Part shown: positions 1 through 10,972 of the stretch, piece by piece | Position numbering within the stretch: the stretch's first letter is position 1 | How the letters are laid out: each line of letters starts with the position of its first letter | Assembly: GCA_037576215.1 (NCBI GenBank) | Contig: JBANDB010000015.1 | Location: 1,736,001-1,800,000, forward strand | DNA from: Armillaria gallica | Taxonomy: Eukaryota; Basidiomycota; Agaricomycetes; Agaricales; Physalacriaceae | Direction of reading: 5' to 3' | DNA: 64,000 nt | The notes under the pieces: generated by a model | Databases searched by the model: none | Told to the model about the DNA's origin: nothing | The model's input: the letters and a program-made list of their open reading frames with translations, nothing else | Position numbers and translations under genes: made by a program

Positions 1-699
1 AGCAATAGAAGCTATGAAGAGGGCCCTGGACCGACTCTCCTGAGTTGTTGCCATGGCCATCATGTCTGACAGTGCCTAAAAGTAAGAAAATCAAAAGATA
101 TCAATGGAACTGAAAAAAGGATGACCTATGACTATTGGTGGAAGACAGGCCTAGAGCAGCCAGGAGAGCAGAGACTTGGTCAATGTTGATTTGGGTCATT
201 GTGGTTGGGTTCGAAAGTGATTCGCTTTGAGATGGTGAACTGGGATGGGAAATAGATGATACATGTCAGGGTCTTTATACCATATTATAGATTATACATA
301 TCTCTTAGGGACCCCAGCAATACGTATCCTATTGGGGACATTGTTATACGTATCCAGGCAGGATTGCTGTTATATTGGTATCAATATAATATGCATCATT
401 TGGATTCATCCAGAATTATATGCATACTCTGGACACGCATACTCAGAACTTATACATCAAAATTTATTTTATAGCATTGGACTCACCTCGATTGGCTTTC
501 CATCCCTCCCCAAAATATTAATCCTAAGGTTAGTGCTTTCCTTTCATCCAACTTCAATTAGACTCACGCCACATCTTTTATGTCTGACATAGCAGACAAC
601 TTCTTTCATACTTGGGCCCTGAGTGTCACTCATCATACGAAAGGTCAGACAGTGAATATCCTGTTTCTTGGGATATTCAGAGATTGACTGGATGAGTAG
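1..699. other. left-edge region without a confident gene
   Basis: No coding region is supported here. A minus-strand reading beginning with ATG at 63 (MMAMATTQES...) stays open to the left edge and could be the first 21 codons of a gene lying mostly outside the window, but 63 bases cannot establish that. Bases 250-480 are AT-rich and contain repeated words of the type atacgtatcc and atatgcat. Confidence 0.35.
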
Positions 700-3600
700 A
701 TGGCGTGACAGAAGCATCGCCAAAAAGAACCTCGTAAAGCCTCAAAGAAAAAAACCACAGTGGATCATTCTTGCACCAATCCTATGGACATCAATTTTGC
801 CAACAATGATCCCGACAATTCTATGGACATCAATCTTCCAAACTTAGACTCAGATCTTATGGACATTGATCATCTGGATAGCGACAAGGTTTTGTCAGAG
901 AAGAACTGGTGGACGAACCCAGAGCAGACCAAGATGATGATGAGTATGAGGTATTGTCATAGAGAGTACATTGCTATGGGCAAACAGCACAAGTTTACCA
1001 TCGCTTTCAATGGAAAATGGAAGCGACAATACCCAGAAACGTATGAAGGATATTTTCTTGACCACAACAAATGGCTTCTCAGGAGCTCCACTGAGCTTCG
1101 GGGCATTAAAGACTCTCCAGCCAATGTGAGTTATCCCAAAATGGTGGGGGGTTTTCTTGACCTTGGACCCAATCATTGCCTCGATGGTTGCGAAATAATC
1201 GAGGAGCCGGAGTTCCCGACAGCACAAAAAATCTGTAAAATTTTGGGTGACCTTGATAACACCCGCAAAACGGTGAGTCATGAGCTTTTCAGCTTTATGC
1301 CACTAACGTCGCTTTTGCAGCAACTCATGCATTGGTTCTATAATAATCCAATTGGCAAGACAAAGGCATCGGGAGCCAGGATCAAGTTCAAGAAAGGGCA
1401 TGTCCTGCAGGCCATCCACTTGTATTCTCAGTTGCTTTATCCCACAAATGTTGAGCCCATCACTGCTGCTGAGGCAAAGAAATGAGGGCTTCCAAAGAAC
1501 GATCTGGGGCTGGTCCAGGAAATGACCACATATGCATGGAAAAACGAGATGAGCGAGGTTAAAGACAAGATCAACGAGATGGTCGAAAAAGAGAGGGAGA
1601 AAATAGAGGTCTCGAAGAATGGCACTTTAGATGCCAAAGCATTATCAAACAAAGAAATACAAGGGTAAGTCTCTTGCTTCATGTTTAAAGCGTCTTCAGA
1701 CAAACCATTTTGACAGGGTCATCAATTCTCTTGGATCTGAATTCAAGAGTATATTCAAGGATTTTCATCAGTGGACTGGTTGGGGCATGACACTTGTTGC
1801 AGGAGGACCAGACCCCTACACAGGGGTAGTTCAGACTGCTGGGTGAGTAACGTTTGAATTGCTTGATATATATTGTACGAATCATGAACCCCTCCCAGAT
1901 ACAGTTTCGGGTGTGAGTTGCCCAATGGAAAAGAGTTCGTTGAAACTTTCAATGATGTGGCAGCATCTGGGTACATTCCTGGTACCCCACCAGGCGAGAC
2001 ATGAAATTTTGTGGAGTACTACGGTCAGCCATTTCTGTATCATATGAAGGAAGTTACATGTGAGTTGCATTATGTTCTTATCTTGTACACTTACCGATGC
2101 TATGCAGGGTGCAGGGCGATGGAACAGCAGAACAACAATCCGGATCCCAGGCCAGCAAGCCATGCTGAGCCAGAGACATCCATCAGTGTTTCTACCCTGG
2201 TCCCATGAGCAGCTGATCCTGTTGCATCTCCTTCTACTCCTGGTCCCCAACCTATGGCTGACCCTATCCCACCACTGCCAGCCCCCACAAACCATGAACA
2301 CAGACACTCCCAGTCACCACCCACCCCAAACCCTTCTCCAGACCCATTGACCTCTCAGATGATCCTCAATGATGGCAGCAAAACATCAGGAGGTGCTACT
2401 AGGCCAATGCCCTCTCTCGGGAATCCAATGTTCAATGGATATAATGGGGCTCCATCTAATGGTGATCTGGCGTCAGCAATTTCAGGCCTCCCAGGCCTCT
2501 ACGGCATCTCCAGTGATCTGCATACATCAAATTCAACCTTCAACATAGACTTTGATGCAGAGTTATTGCTCCAAGGATTGGTACCTGAGCAAGGCTTGAT
2601 GCAGGGGGCCTTTCCTTCCTCTTCTTTCAGCATTGCATCACTGGCCAGAGCTGGTCTGATAGCATGGAGTTGGGTTGGATGGGTAACTTCAGCACCTCCA
2701 CCTCAATATCTGTTGGCTCAAAGTCGAGTGACAGTGCTACCAGCTCCACCTCTCTGCACAATTTTGACTTCACGTCAGGAGAATTTCCTTGGCATTATTT
2801 TAATATTGTATCGCCAGCTGGTAGTGGCTCTGATGGTGTGGAGTTGGGTTTGTCTAGCTGCAGTACCTCAACCTCAATGTCTGTTTGCTCAGAACTGATT
2901 GGCAGTACTCCTGTGAATGCCACCATCTCTATTTCCGATGCACTGGATTATGTGAATATCCCTGCTCCTGTGAACTCCACCATCTCTGCCGTCTCCACCT
3001 CACCGTCTCTTTTCCAAGGATTGAACAATAGTGCTGCGGTGGACACTGATACTCCTGTTCAGGCTATCACAACTGGTACAACTGCCACATCCACATCAGC
3101 AGGCGCTGATTGTGGATCCAGTCCCCAATTTCCCCCTCCCATGAACGTTGGACGGCAACCTAGGCAGCGCAAACCCGCTGCTCCCAAAGAGGCGATGACT
3201 CTTTGTGGTGCTGAGAGGGAGCATGGCCCACTGGAGTGGCTGACCATTAGTTTTGAGGGAATGCAAGACACATCGCTTGGTTCATTGTGGCTGAGCCTTC
3301 TAGCAAAGTGGCGCAAGTTGGAGCTGGGTATTTGGAACAATTTGGGTGTGGTATGTATATATTCATTCAAACACAAGATAATCATTGACAATTCATAGGG
3401 TAAACTGATAATGAAACGACGTCCCCTTGAACTCGCCATGTGGCTTGATGGCACCTGTTCTTTGGAGGTCAGTCCTATCATCCCTGAATCTTCGGTTTAT
3501 GCAGCAGCAATGGTTGAATGGTGGAACCAGCTCAATCTGGCATGGAGACGCTCGACAGATGGGCTCCCAAAACCTGATTACTCAAAACCAATTACAGCTA

Positions 3601-3779
3601 TTCACAGAGGAGAGCGGCAAGGCATTGTCACTTTAGTCTTTGGACTTTACTGGTGGGGTTGCCTTTGTCGAGCATCGGGTCTTTCGTCTCAAATGGTAGA
3701 TGATGTCACAAAGGCCATCGACACACTTATAAACTCCCTGAAAACTGCAAAGCGAGTCAGGAACAACTATGCAAGTTAA
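700..3779 (+). pseudogene. decayed fungus-specific gene of unknown function, multi-exon
   Basis: I do not recognise a named family, but the style is that of expanded agaricomycete hypothetical proteins. ATG at 700 opens a Lys/Arg-rich N-terminus; the reading meets TGA at 706-708, then continues to 1482. It includes a short motif LMHWFYNN after an in-frame 48-nt intron (gtgagt...ttttgcag, about 1273-1320). TGA follows at 1483-1485, 2002-2004 and 2206-2208, each with sensible coding on both sides. The middle (2250-3100) encodes a Pro- then Ser/Thr-rich low-complexity region with an internal duplication (around 2664-2760 and 2836-2900) and a frame change near 2664. The last part (3411-3779) encodes a Trp-rich domain (VEWWNQLNLAWRRS). 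The Trp-rich end and WFYNN motif suggest one ancestral protein. All four nonsense codons are TGA, as expected from CGA decay. Function is unknown. Confidence 0.55.
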
Positions 3780-4755
3780 AATTTGGTTCGTAATTTTTCA
3801 TCTATACACCCTTCTATACCCCTTCTTGGTGGTGCCAATTTCTGACATCTGCACCTTATCTCTTACTGTACATATTGTGAGTATTTTCTACCATATCTTG
3901 ATGAGGCCTGCAGATTTGCACTGTGGTGAAAGCTTACATTATTCCATAACTAATATATTACTGTATATAGTCACATCTTGAAGCACATTATCATTCTTGT
4001 AACATCAGAGGGCCATGCTTCTGCTATCAGTTGTGCCATACAGTCTCTTTCGTGACTCCTCATTTGAATGCTGGGGACATTGGCTGAAGTATGTCAGTTT
4101 CAGTATATCATAAGCTTTTGTGACCGCCCATACCAGCATGGATACTAATGCTGCACAACTAAATCAGGCCAGGGTATCTGATGCCACCTCCGGACCGGTG
4201 TGCACGACGTGGACCAGGAGCATGTTTGGGAGCTTTATCTAGAGTTTCTCCACAAGTTTCATGCTCGAGGGATTTTTGGAGATCCTGAATGGGTGGAGTT
4301 TGTCAAGATGGCTCCAGAACAGAAGGACTGCGAGGAGGAGGAGGAGGACATACCTGATCCTGGCTGAACAGCCGCTTTGATGGAACCAGTATATCCAGTA
4401 TTATGGTGGAGTCAATGGGGGACTAGGGGAGTGTAAGTGGATGTCAACGTCCAAGGAAATGATTCTCACCTTTCGTGGGACTAGCAGAATGGCAGAACAA
4501 TGAATGGGAACCCAAGCCTGATGAGCTGGACTTACCTGATGGCGAGGACCTGAAAAATGACAAATTTTTGAGAGCAGCAGGCTGGGCTGATGAGGTCGAA
4601 GAAGAGTATGAGGATGATGAAGACAATCCTAGTGCCCCAACCACTTTTTATGTACCATCAGAGGAGTTTGAACAAATGTAAATTATAGCCAAGAGGTAAT
4701 TACTTTTTCACATTCGTATATTAAACTACTGGCTCGCGAAGATGTAGCTATGATA
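3780..4755 (+). other. degenerate region with a short acidic open stretch
   Basis: Between the gene above and the minus-strand Spt5-like gene there is weak plus-strand coding potential. A piece at about 4205-4365 reads VWELYLEFLHKFHARG and ends in a Glu run. A 68-codon open frame at 4475-4681 is Asp/Glu-rich (EDGEEEYEDDEDN type composition) and ends with TAA. These may be remnants of the 3' part of a further gene on the same strand. Nothing identifies a family. Confidence 0.3.
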
Positions 4756-4759
4756 GTCT

Positions 4760-7150
4760 CTACTTGTGTGACCGTTCCTCAACCTGTTTGTGCAGTGTCC
4801 ACTTCAATGTATCATTCAATTTTCTAGACTCTGAGCTCTCGGGAACTAGCACCAGGTGGGTAGCAGGTAAGGTGAGTTCTATCCCCGTATTCTCATCCAC
4901 ATGCCTGGCCACTACATTCACCAAGACAACATTCCACCAAAGTTCCATTCCTGGTGCCCTCACCTCATAGTCTAAGCCACAGACATGATGCCCAACATAT
5001 TCACCTTCAGTGACTATCCAGAGATTATAATCTCTTTGATGAGGATGGCGAACTTTCATCCTCGGCACATCCACCACCACAGGCTGCTTGTAGACAGTCC
5101 TCACCAAGGCGACCTGATCTCCAAGGGTCATCGCTTTAACCACCACATCTTTCTTGTTATCAGGCAGAGTGATCTGCATCTCTTTGTTTCTTAACTGCAG
5201 ATGTTCCCACCAGTATGAGGCCCACAGAGGTGACTGGGACAGCAGTTGAGGTGGGGTAACTGGGCGTGGATGCATGTCTTCCACAGCCATGGAATGCTTG
5301 ACTGGTGGACACCGTATTTCCTCATGCATGAAGTATTTGGAGGGTCGGAAGGTGTTCTGATATCGAGTTAAAGGTTGAAAGATCAACAAAGGCTCCCCAG
5401 TGCTGATGACCATGAGTATCAATATCACAAATTAACAAAATCAGCGTACTGTAGCTCCCAAATGTCCTCGTAAGCAAACCATTCAGCACTTTGAGGATTA
5501 GCACCAGAGTAGCGATTAAGCTCCATGAGAACACTAAGACCGCTGGTTAATCAGGGTGTTGGCCACCAACCAGGGACCCCTGGTCATGTGTTTCACACAG
5601 AGACATGTATGACATCCCTAACTGTTCCCTCATAGGTGTGAAACCGGTGATGAGGCTTGCTGATGTGAACCTCCACACCAAGCCAAGGAACAGATAGCCT
5701 GGCTTGTCGGTCTGGGCCAGTCACTTTGTCTGTGCAAGAATGGGGCAGTTGTGTGACCACCACACAGTTGCAATGGCTATGGAACAACTATCACTCAATG
5801 AGTATGGTCAACCACTATACATAATGCATAGAATACCTTCATCTTCGAAGAGCCATAGTCACACTGACTGGCAAGCGGGTGGTCCCATTGTAAGAAAGTA
5901 AGATTGGGTCCCTGGACTTGGTCAACCCATCCACCAAGCGATGGCGTCCTGACAATCTCCACATAGTCACCAACCTGCATATCCTTTCAGGCATCTTGCC
6001 ATGAAATAGTGCAGGTTCCAGTGCCGTCCTCTTCTGTAATCTCCAATCCTTTCACTCCCACTGCTTCTACCATAGCACATGTTTTCCCTTCATCTATCAG
6101 AACTACCAGACCTGGTTCAAAAACCTATTCTTGAACAGGTGGGAACGTGTCGCATTCCCAAACTAATGGATGACCACTGTCAAAGAACATTTTGGCGTGT
6201 TTCCAAGTCAAAGGCTCCATGAGGCTGAGTGCATTTGTGTGCAGTACCTCTAATATATATAGTCCCCGATCATAGTGATGTTCTTGTATGACAGAGGGCT
6301 GGTGTGAAGCATTGGAAATAGCAAGAAGTGCGGGTTCAGGACGATAGCCCTGACATTTCCGTTTGAGGGATGTGCCATTTCTTTGGCAGGGGACTACCAG
6401 CACCTTGTAACCCCAGGTCAATGTTTGCCACACGAGAGCCGTGTCCCCCCGATATCATCCACTGCAGATGCGGAGCCAGTCACCTCTTCCCAAGCCCATT
6501 CCTCGCCAATCCTCATGCAGACGGGTCCACCAATCCTCGGCCTCCACAGATTCCAACATAGGGCTCCCTCATTGCAAAGCAACACCCAGTGCCCACAAGA
6601 GGCGTGTTTCTAAGTCATCCAAGATATCACCATTGATACTGGCTCAGTGCATTCTCGATTCAAAATAAACCCATCCTTGCAACCAGGGTAGTACTACCGC
6701 TCGGTGAGGACACTCATCTTTGTCCTGGACAGAGGCTGACAGTCGATACTCCATGCCTGCCTGCCCAAGGAAATGTCAGCATCAGGAAGAATTCTAGGTT
6801 AGCTTCACTCACTCAACAATGTACATGATGCAACAGCATGACTGTCTGTGCCCCACGAGGGTTTGTTGCCTGAGCTTGCGTGCAGCGATCACAAACACCT
6901 TCCAGCCATGTCTCAAAATTCTCTGTGGCATCAGCCTTGTCAGTCTGAGTAGCACTTGCATTGGTGGGTGTTACACTGGATGGGTCAGGTTCTCCAGCTA
7001 ATGCTGTGTGAGTTGAGGAAGGATGGCCACACTGTAAGTGCGCTCACCAGTGTACAAGTCATAGTCCTCCTCATCCCATTCTTCTTCCTCCTCACCAGCT
7101 TCGTCATCTATGAATGGATTCTGTATGGGCAGAGTCAGGAGGAGACTGCA
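4760..7150 (-). pseudogene. Spt5-like (NGN/KOW-type) protein, decayed
   Basis: Read on the minus strand, the order is an acidic N-terminus (FIDDEAGEEEEEWDEED, near 7040-7110), a stretch resembling the NGN domain (VLPWLQGWVYFESR, near 6680), then KOW-like segments: GDWLRI...YRGDTALV near 6440-6490 followed by YKVLVVP, then QVGDYVEIV near 5960. A C-terminal block (4760-5428) contains LWIVTEGEYVGHHVCGLDYE. Spt5 is the conserved elongation factor that binds RNA polymerase II; agaricomycetes carry many divergent Spt5-like copies, and this resembles those rather than the single housekeeping gene. In-frame stops lie at TGA 6644-6646, 6569-6571, 6455-6457, 5987-5989 and 5795-5797 and TAG 6125-6127. 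The first five segments keep one frame, so decay is by substitution rather than indels. The family call rests on the KOW-like motifs and is an inference. Confidence 0.55.
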
Positions 7151-7322
7151 CAAGTCATAGGTCTACGTACACCTGACATTGAGAAGCAATTTTAGCACTT
7201 AGGGTTGAACTGATGATTGCATAGTAGCCATCAAAAATATTGCTCTGATCTATTCATATGGTGGTTTGTTGGGAAGTGGTGAAAGTGTGAGAAGGATGAT
7301 GAAGCAATTCCCTAGTACACAG

Positions 7323-7368
7323 CCAATGTTGGATGCTTGGCTTTATTGTGCCAAGCGTCCAACATTGG
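7323..7368. repeat. 46-nt inverted repeat (hairpin)
   Basis: Two 18-nt arms (7323-7340 and 7351-7368) are complementary with one mismatch (a G-T pair if transcribed) around a 10-nt loop. It lies in otherwise unremarkable sequence just upstream of the unrecognised plus-strand gene. It could be the remnant of a palindromic element or a structured RNA; nothing in the flanks decides. Confidence 0.7.
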
Positions 7369-7431
7369 TCATTTATATCACTGTTGGCTGATCAAGCTTC
7401 CCATGCCTTACCTTTTTTTTCAGACTGTCAT

Positions 7432-9233
7432 CATGGACCAAGGAATGCCCATGTCATACACACAAAGTGAGTAGTAGTTCACACCATAAGGCCACTTGTT
7501 ATTCTTCTCTTTACTATGCTACAAATAAAATTGGGCAAATCTCTGTAAGGCAGACAGTACGCATCAACTCTTATCATGGGTGGCACCATGCTGGGAACTA
7601 ACAGGGACTTTGCCAGGTCCATTCTGTTTGAACATGTGATACTGTGTGAAGTCACCATCACAGCCATGTCAGCCATGACCATGAGTCTGAGCTCGGACTC
7701 ACAGTCACAGCTTAGGTCAGGTGTTAGCATCACTGTGAGCTCATGCATAGGTGTGACCACACACGTGCTGGCTAGATGCATCCCCAACACAAAGATTTGG
7801 CAATTACCCTGTGTCCACTGTATGGATCAGAATACATGCTGACACCCAAAATATAGGAATGTGGGACATGGCTCAATGAAGTACACTCTGTCAAGATTTG
7901 CATCTAGAGTGTGCCGAGGTTTTAGACCAAAGCTGGCCAGGGATATGGTGTGCTGCCTGTCAACCCCAAGTTTGAGCAGGCACAGATGCTTGGTTGGATT
8001 ACACAGGTAGTTTCGCCAATGTGAGTTACTCTATGGTTTGTTCTTTGTCTTGACTGATGGTGCCAAAGATGGTGTGTGGCAAGTTACAGGCCTATTGTGA
8101 AAAAATCTTGCAAAGCGACCCAAAAATCCTAAAAGGGAACATTGACCGTCTTGTGGGTGGTAATGCCACCATGCAAATAATGGATTTTTTGCTTGCCCTC
8201 AAGACAGTGGATCAATTCGCTGCTATCAACTGATCAATGTTACTACAAGTTCCATCCTTCCCATGCAAATTGGCATTGGACAAGAGGACTGCAGAGGTTC
8301 ATCAAATTGAACATGAAAAGTGGAAATCACTGACCTCCATTTCCCTACAGTATGCTACGTGCCTTAATAACTGGTGAACGCAATTGCAGATACTCCAGCA
8401 TGGGTTTCAGCAGCATGCACACAGTGTCTATGCCGTGACCAATCTGGTCCTGCCATCAGATGATCAGGACCTAACCCATCTCGGTCCTGAGGGCAGAGAT
8501 GTCATGCTGCTAATGGATTATCAAAGACATACTCTGCAGGAACATTGGATGAATGTGGCTTCTCAGGTGGATGGTGTGGCAATATTCATGTGGAGCCTCC
8601 TGCTGGTAAGTGGATGTGCTGAGAACGCAGTACCTAATTGATCATCTGCATAACCATTCCTAGCATAAAGGTGCCATGTCAGACATGTACATGTCAAGGC
8701 TGTACCAGTAAGGTCCACACCTCTGCATGTCATATGATTCTGAAAGGCTTTACAGAGTGATGGAACAAACTGGACTGGTGGGCTCAGTGTCAGCCATGTT
8801 GGGTGTGGGATGCTTGGAACATCGGCTGGCAGACTGGAAAGCTGCATTCAGTGCAGCTATGTTCATCTCTCCATTGATTATATTTTGTGGGGAGGGTCTG
8901 GGGCAAGTCGGTGCTCTCACGGGGGTGATTAAGGTGCATTCATTGGATAAATGCTCAGTATTCTGTCTGACTGACATGTTCACAGGCAGGCTCACAGATT
9001 GAGCCCATGGGCAAGCTGTTGACAGTCCGGTTAGTGGAGTGCGAGGCTTGGAAATGCATTATTGGTGTGGCAGCAGGGATGTGGGATGTGGAGTTCAGAG
9101 TTGCACAATTCCTGCAGGGGATAGCCAGTACCATTGCTTCTCCGCAAGGACACACCAATGAGAATTTTTTCGAGGAGGCCCTGGAGGACGCCCAACTGTA
9201 TAAATTAGAGTTGTGATACAATGTGTCAGAATC
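7432..9233 (+). pseudogene. unrecognised decayed multi-exon gene
   Basis: Plus-strand coding pieces appear in order. A short first exon MDQGMPMSYTQ starts at 7432 and is followed by a plausible donor gtgagt. Then come 7576-7842, a stretch near 8080-8380 with several stops (it includes KILQSDPKILKGNIDRLVGG), 8384-8641 (PEGRDVMLLMDYQRHTLQEH), 8727-9002 (SAMLGVGCLEHRLADWKAAF) and 9007-9216. The pieces share strand and composition and are separated by stops or possible introns, so they look like one gene that has decayed. No domain or catalytic motif is recognisable. Its position between the Spt5-like and JmjC genes is the only contextual clue. Confidence 0.35.
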
Positions 9234-10960
9234 TAACAAATGATGGTTATGGGAAACCCTGCTGGCCTGGAGGCAGGAATGTGCCATAAAGACCCCTGAT
9301 GGCTTGTACGTGAAAAAGCATCAATGTAGTTGATCAGTGGACAGTGTGGACAGGCATTTGTGGACTCAGCTCTTTGTGGTACACATAGAAGAGGATGCCG
9401 CGGAAGAGGAGACAGACGGGGAGGACAAGATCGAAGATCTCACCATACATGAGGCAGGTCGATGAGAACACACAGCCGCACAATGAGCCACCTGGCAATG
9501 GGGGAGGGGGAGGCATGCTAGCGTGTTCTTCCCAATTTGGGAAGAAGAAATACAATTGGAGCAGTGATGAACCTAAAGACTCCTGCAGGCAGAAAACACA
9601 AGACTTGTAATGGCGAGTGTAGTCAAACACAGAATCTGAAGGCAGGTTCTAGCGAGTCTAGTCTTGCACCTCCGTGCGATGACTGTAGCTTCCTGGTGGT
9701 GTAGTGAAGGATCACTATGCTTTGTTATGATTCTCTGAAGGCTGTTCAGAGGCTCAAAGTATGTACGCAAACTTTCCTAGAAGGGAAAAGATGCGTAAAT
9801 GTGGGTGTATGCTGAGCAGGGGCGACCTAGATGCGGCGCGAACTATGTGGTGTTGGAATCCTGGCTACAGTTCCGGTTGGGGAACTCTATGTGAGTTAAG
9901 TGGTGCTAGTGCTCCAGGTGTGAGCGAAGTTTTGTCCAAGATAAAATACATGCAAGCAAGATATAGCTCTAAATGATCCTAATATCAAGCAAGTCAGTAT
10001 TAATCTTGAGTCAAATCACAAGGGCAACAGTAGTGAACTTTCTCTTCTATGAGAAAGGTAGCTAAGGCCCCAAGGTGTCTAACTCTATAAGAGTTAAGTG
10101 GTGTTGTTTCCTAAGTTCGGAAACAGTGGTACTGGGTTGTTAGTGGCTAAAGGGCTTCAATCCTAGCTGCGGATTGCTCTTTAAAGCGCACAGGTATGCA
10201 AGCGAACTTAAAATGTCGAGGATGCTTCGCAAGGGTAACCAGTAAAGGTTTCCTAGCAAAGTTTTTGGAGCAGAGGTAAGCACGCGAAGTTATAGGTAAC
10301 TGTATTAGCAAAGAGAAAGTTTGCTAAGTGTTATTTCTCTAATGAACAGTAGAGAAGCAATAACTTCAGGTGTGTGTATCGGATCTGGGAGGTGTGTAAG
10401 GTAGTGTACTTGTGGGCAAGTAACTCCTTGGGGTTCGTCTCCTTCTCCCTTCTCGTACTTTTAGTTAGCTACTTTTATACTACTTTGAGAATTACTTGTA
10501 TGTAAGCTACATTTGTCCTTGCCCTGTTAATTCGCAACACAAGCAAACTATTTACTGTGCAATAGAGTATTCTTGTCCTTTCTTTACTAATGCTGAGTTG
10601 AGATCTGTCAGCAGCTGTGCATAACTGTGCATGTAGCTTCAGTTACTGTGCAATGCTGCTGCAACATGAACTTTCTGTGCATTTACTAAGCCATGAACTG
10701 TGCAAAGTAAACAGCCTTGGTAAGGCTTTAACTGCTGCTGACTGTAGCAAATTATTAAGTTTGCTAACTTGTCATTTAGGATTGCGTAACAGGATTCAAG
10801 TCCTTTACAGCTATTCCAAGTAATCTGGAAAGTCTGGGATGAGGATTCGGAATGATTTTGGAATGGTTTTAATAGGATTCATGATCCAAGAGCCTGACAA
10901 TCATGGCTGAGCTTTGATATGGAGTTTCGGAAGGGGTGGAATATCACTAGATCATTATAG
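9234..10960. other. non-coding block, LTR-like in composition
   Basis: No convincing gene. A Glu/Asp-rich plus-strand remnant lies around 9380-9470. From about 9640 to 10850 the sequence is richer in CpG than its surroundings, with many short words such as gcaagcgaac and agagttaagtgg. That resembles retrotransposon LTR or leader sequence, but I could not find matched TG/CA ends with a target duplication. It ends just before the JmjC reading frame. Confidence 0.35.
10555..10704 (+). repeat. cluster of six CTGTGCA heptamers
   Basis: The word CTGTGCA occurs at 10555, 10615, 10625, 10646, 10675 and 10698, six times in 150 bases. Spacing is irregular, so this is not a simple tandem repeat. It lies roughly 270-420 bases upstream of the JmjC reading frame and could be a cluster of binding sites or part of a decayed element; the sequence does not decide. 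Confidence 0.5.
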
Positions 10961-10972
10961 ATCTGCGAATTT

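Noticed and set aside
895..1281. 128-codon minus-strand frame
   Set aside because: Antisense shadow of the plus-strand hypothetical gene, which has supporting intron and motif evidence.
7479..7790. 103-codon minus-strand frame opposite the unrecognised gene
   Set aside because: Mirrors the plus-strand exon at 7576-7842 and lacks splice or start support.
9617..10804. A second LTR (TGTAGTCAAAC...) upstream of the JmjC gene
   Set aside because: Composition is LTR-like, but I could not find a CA end followed by a copy of the bases preceding the TG start.
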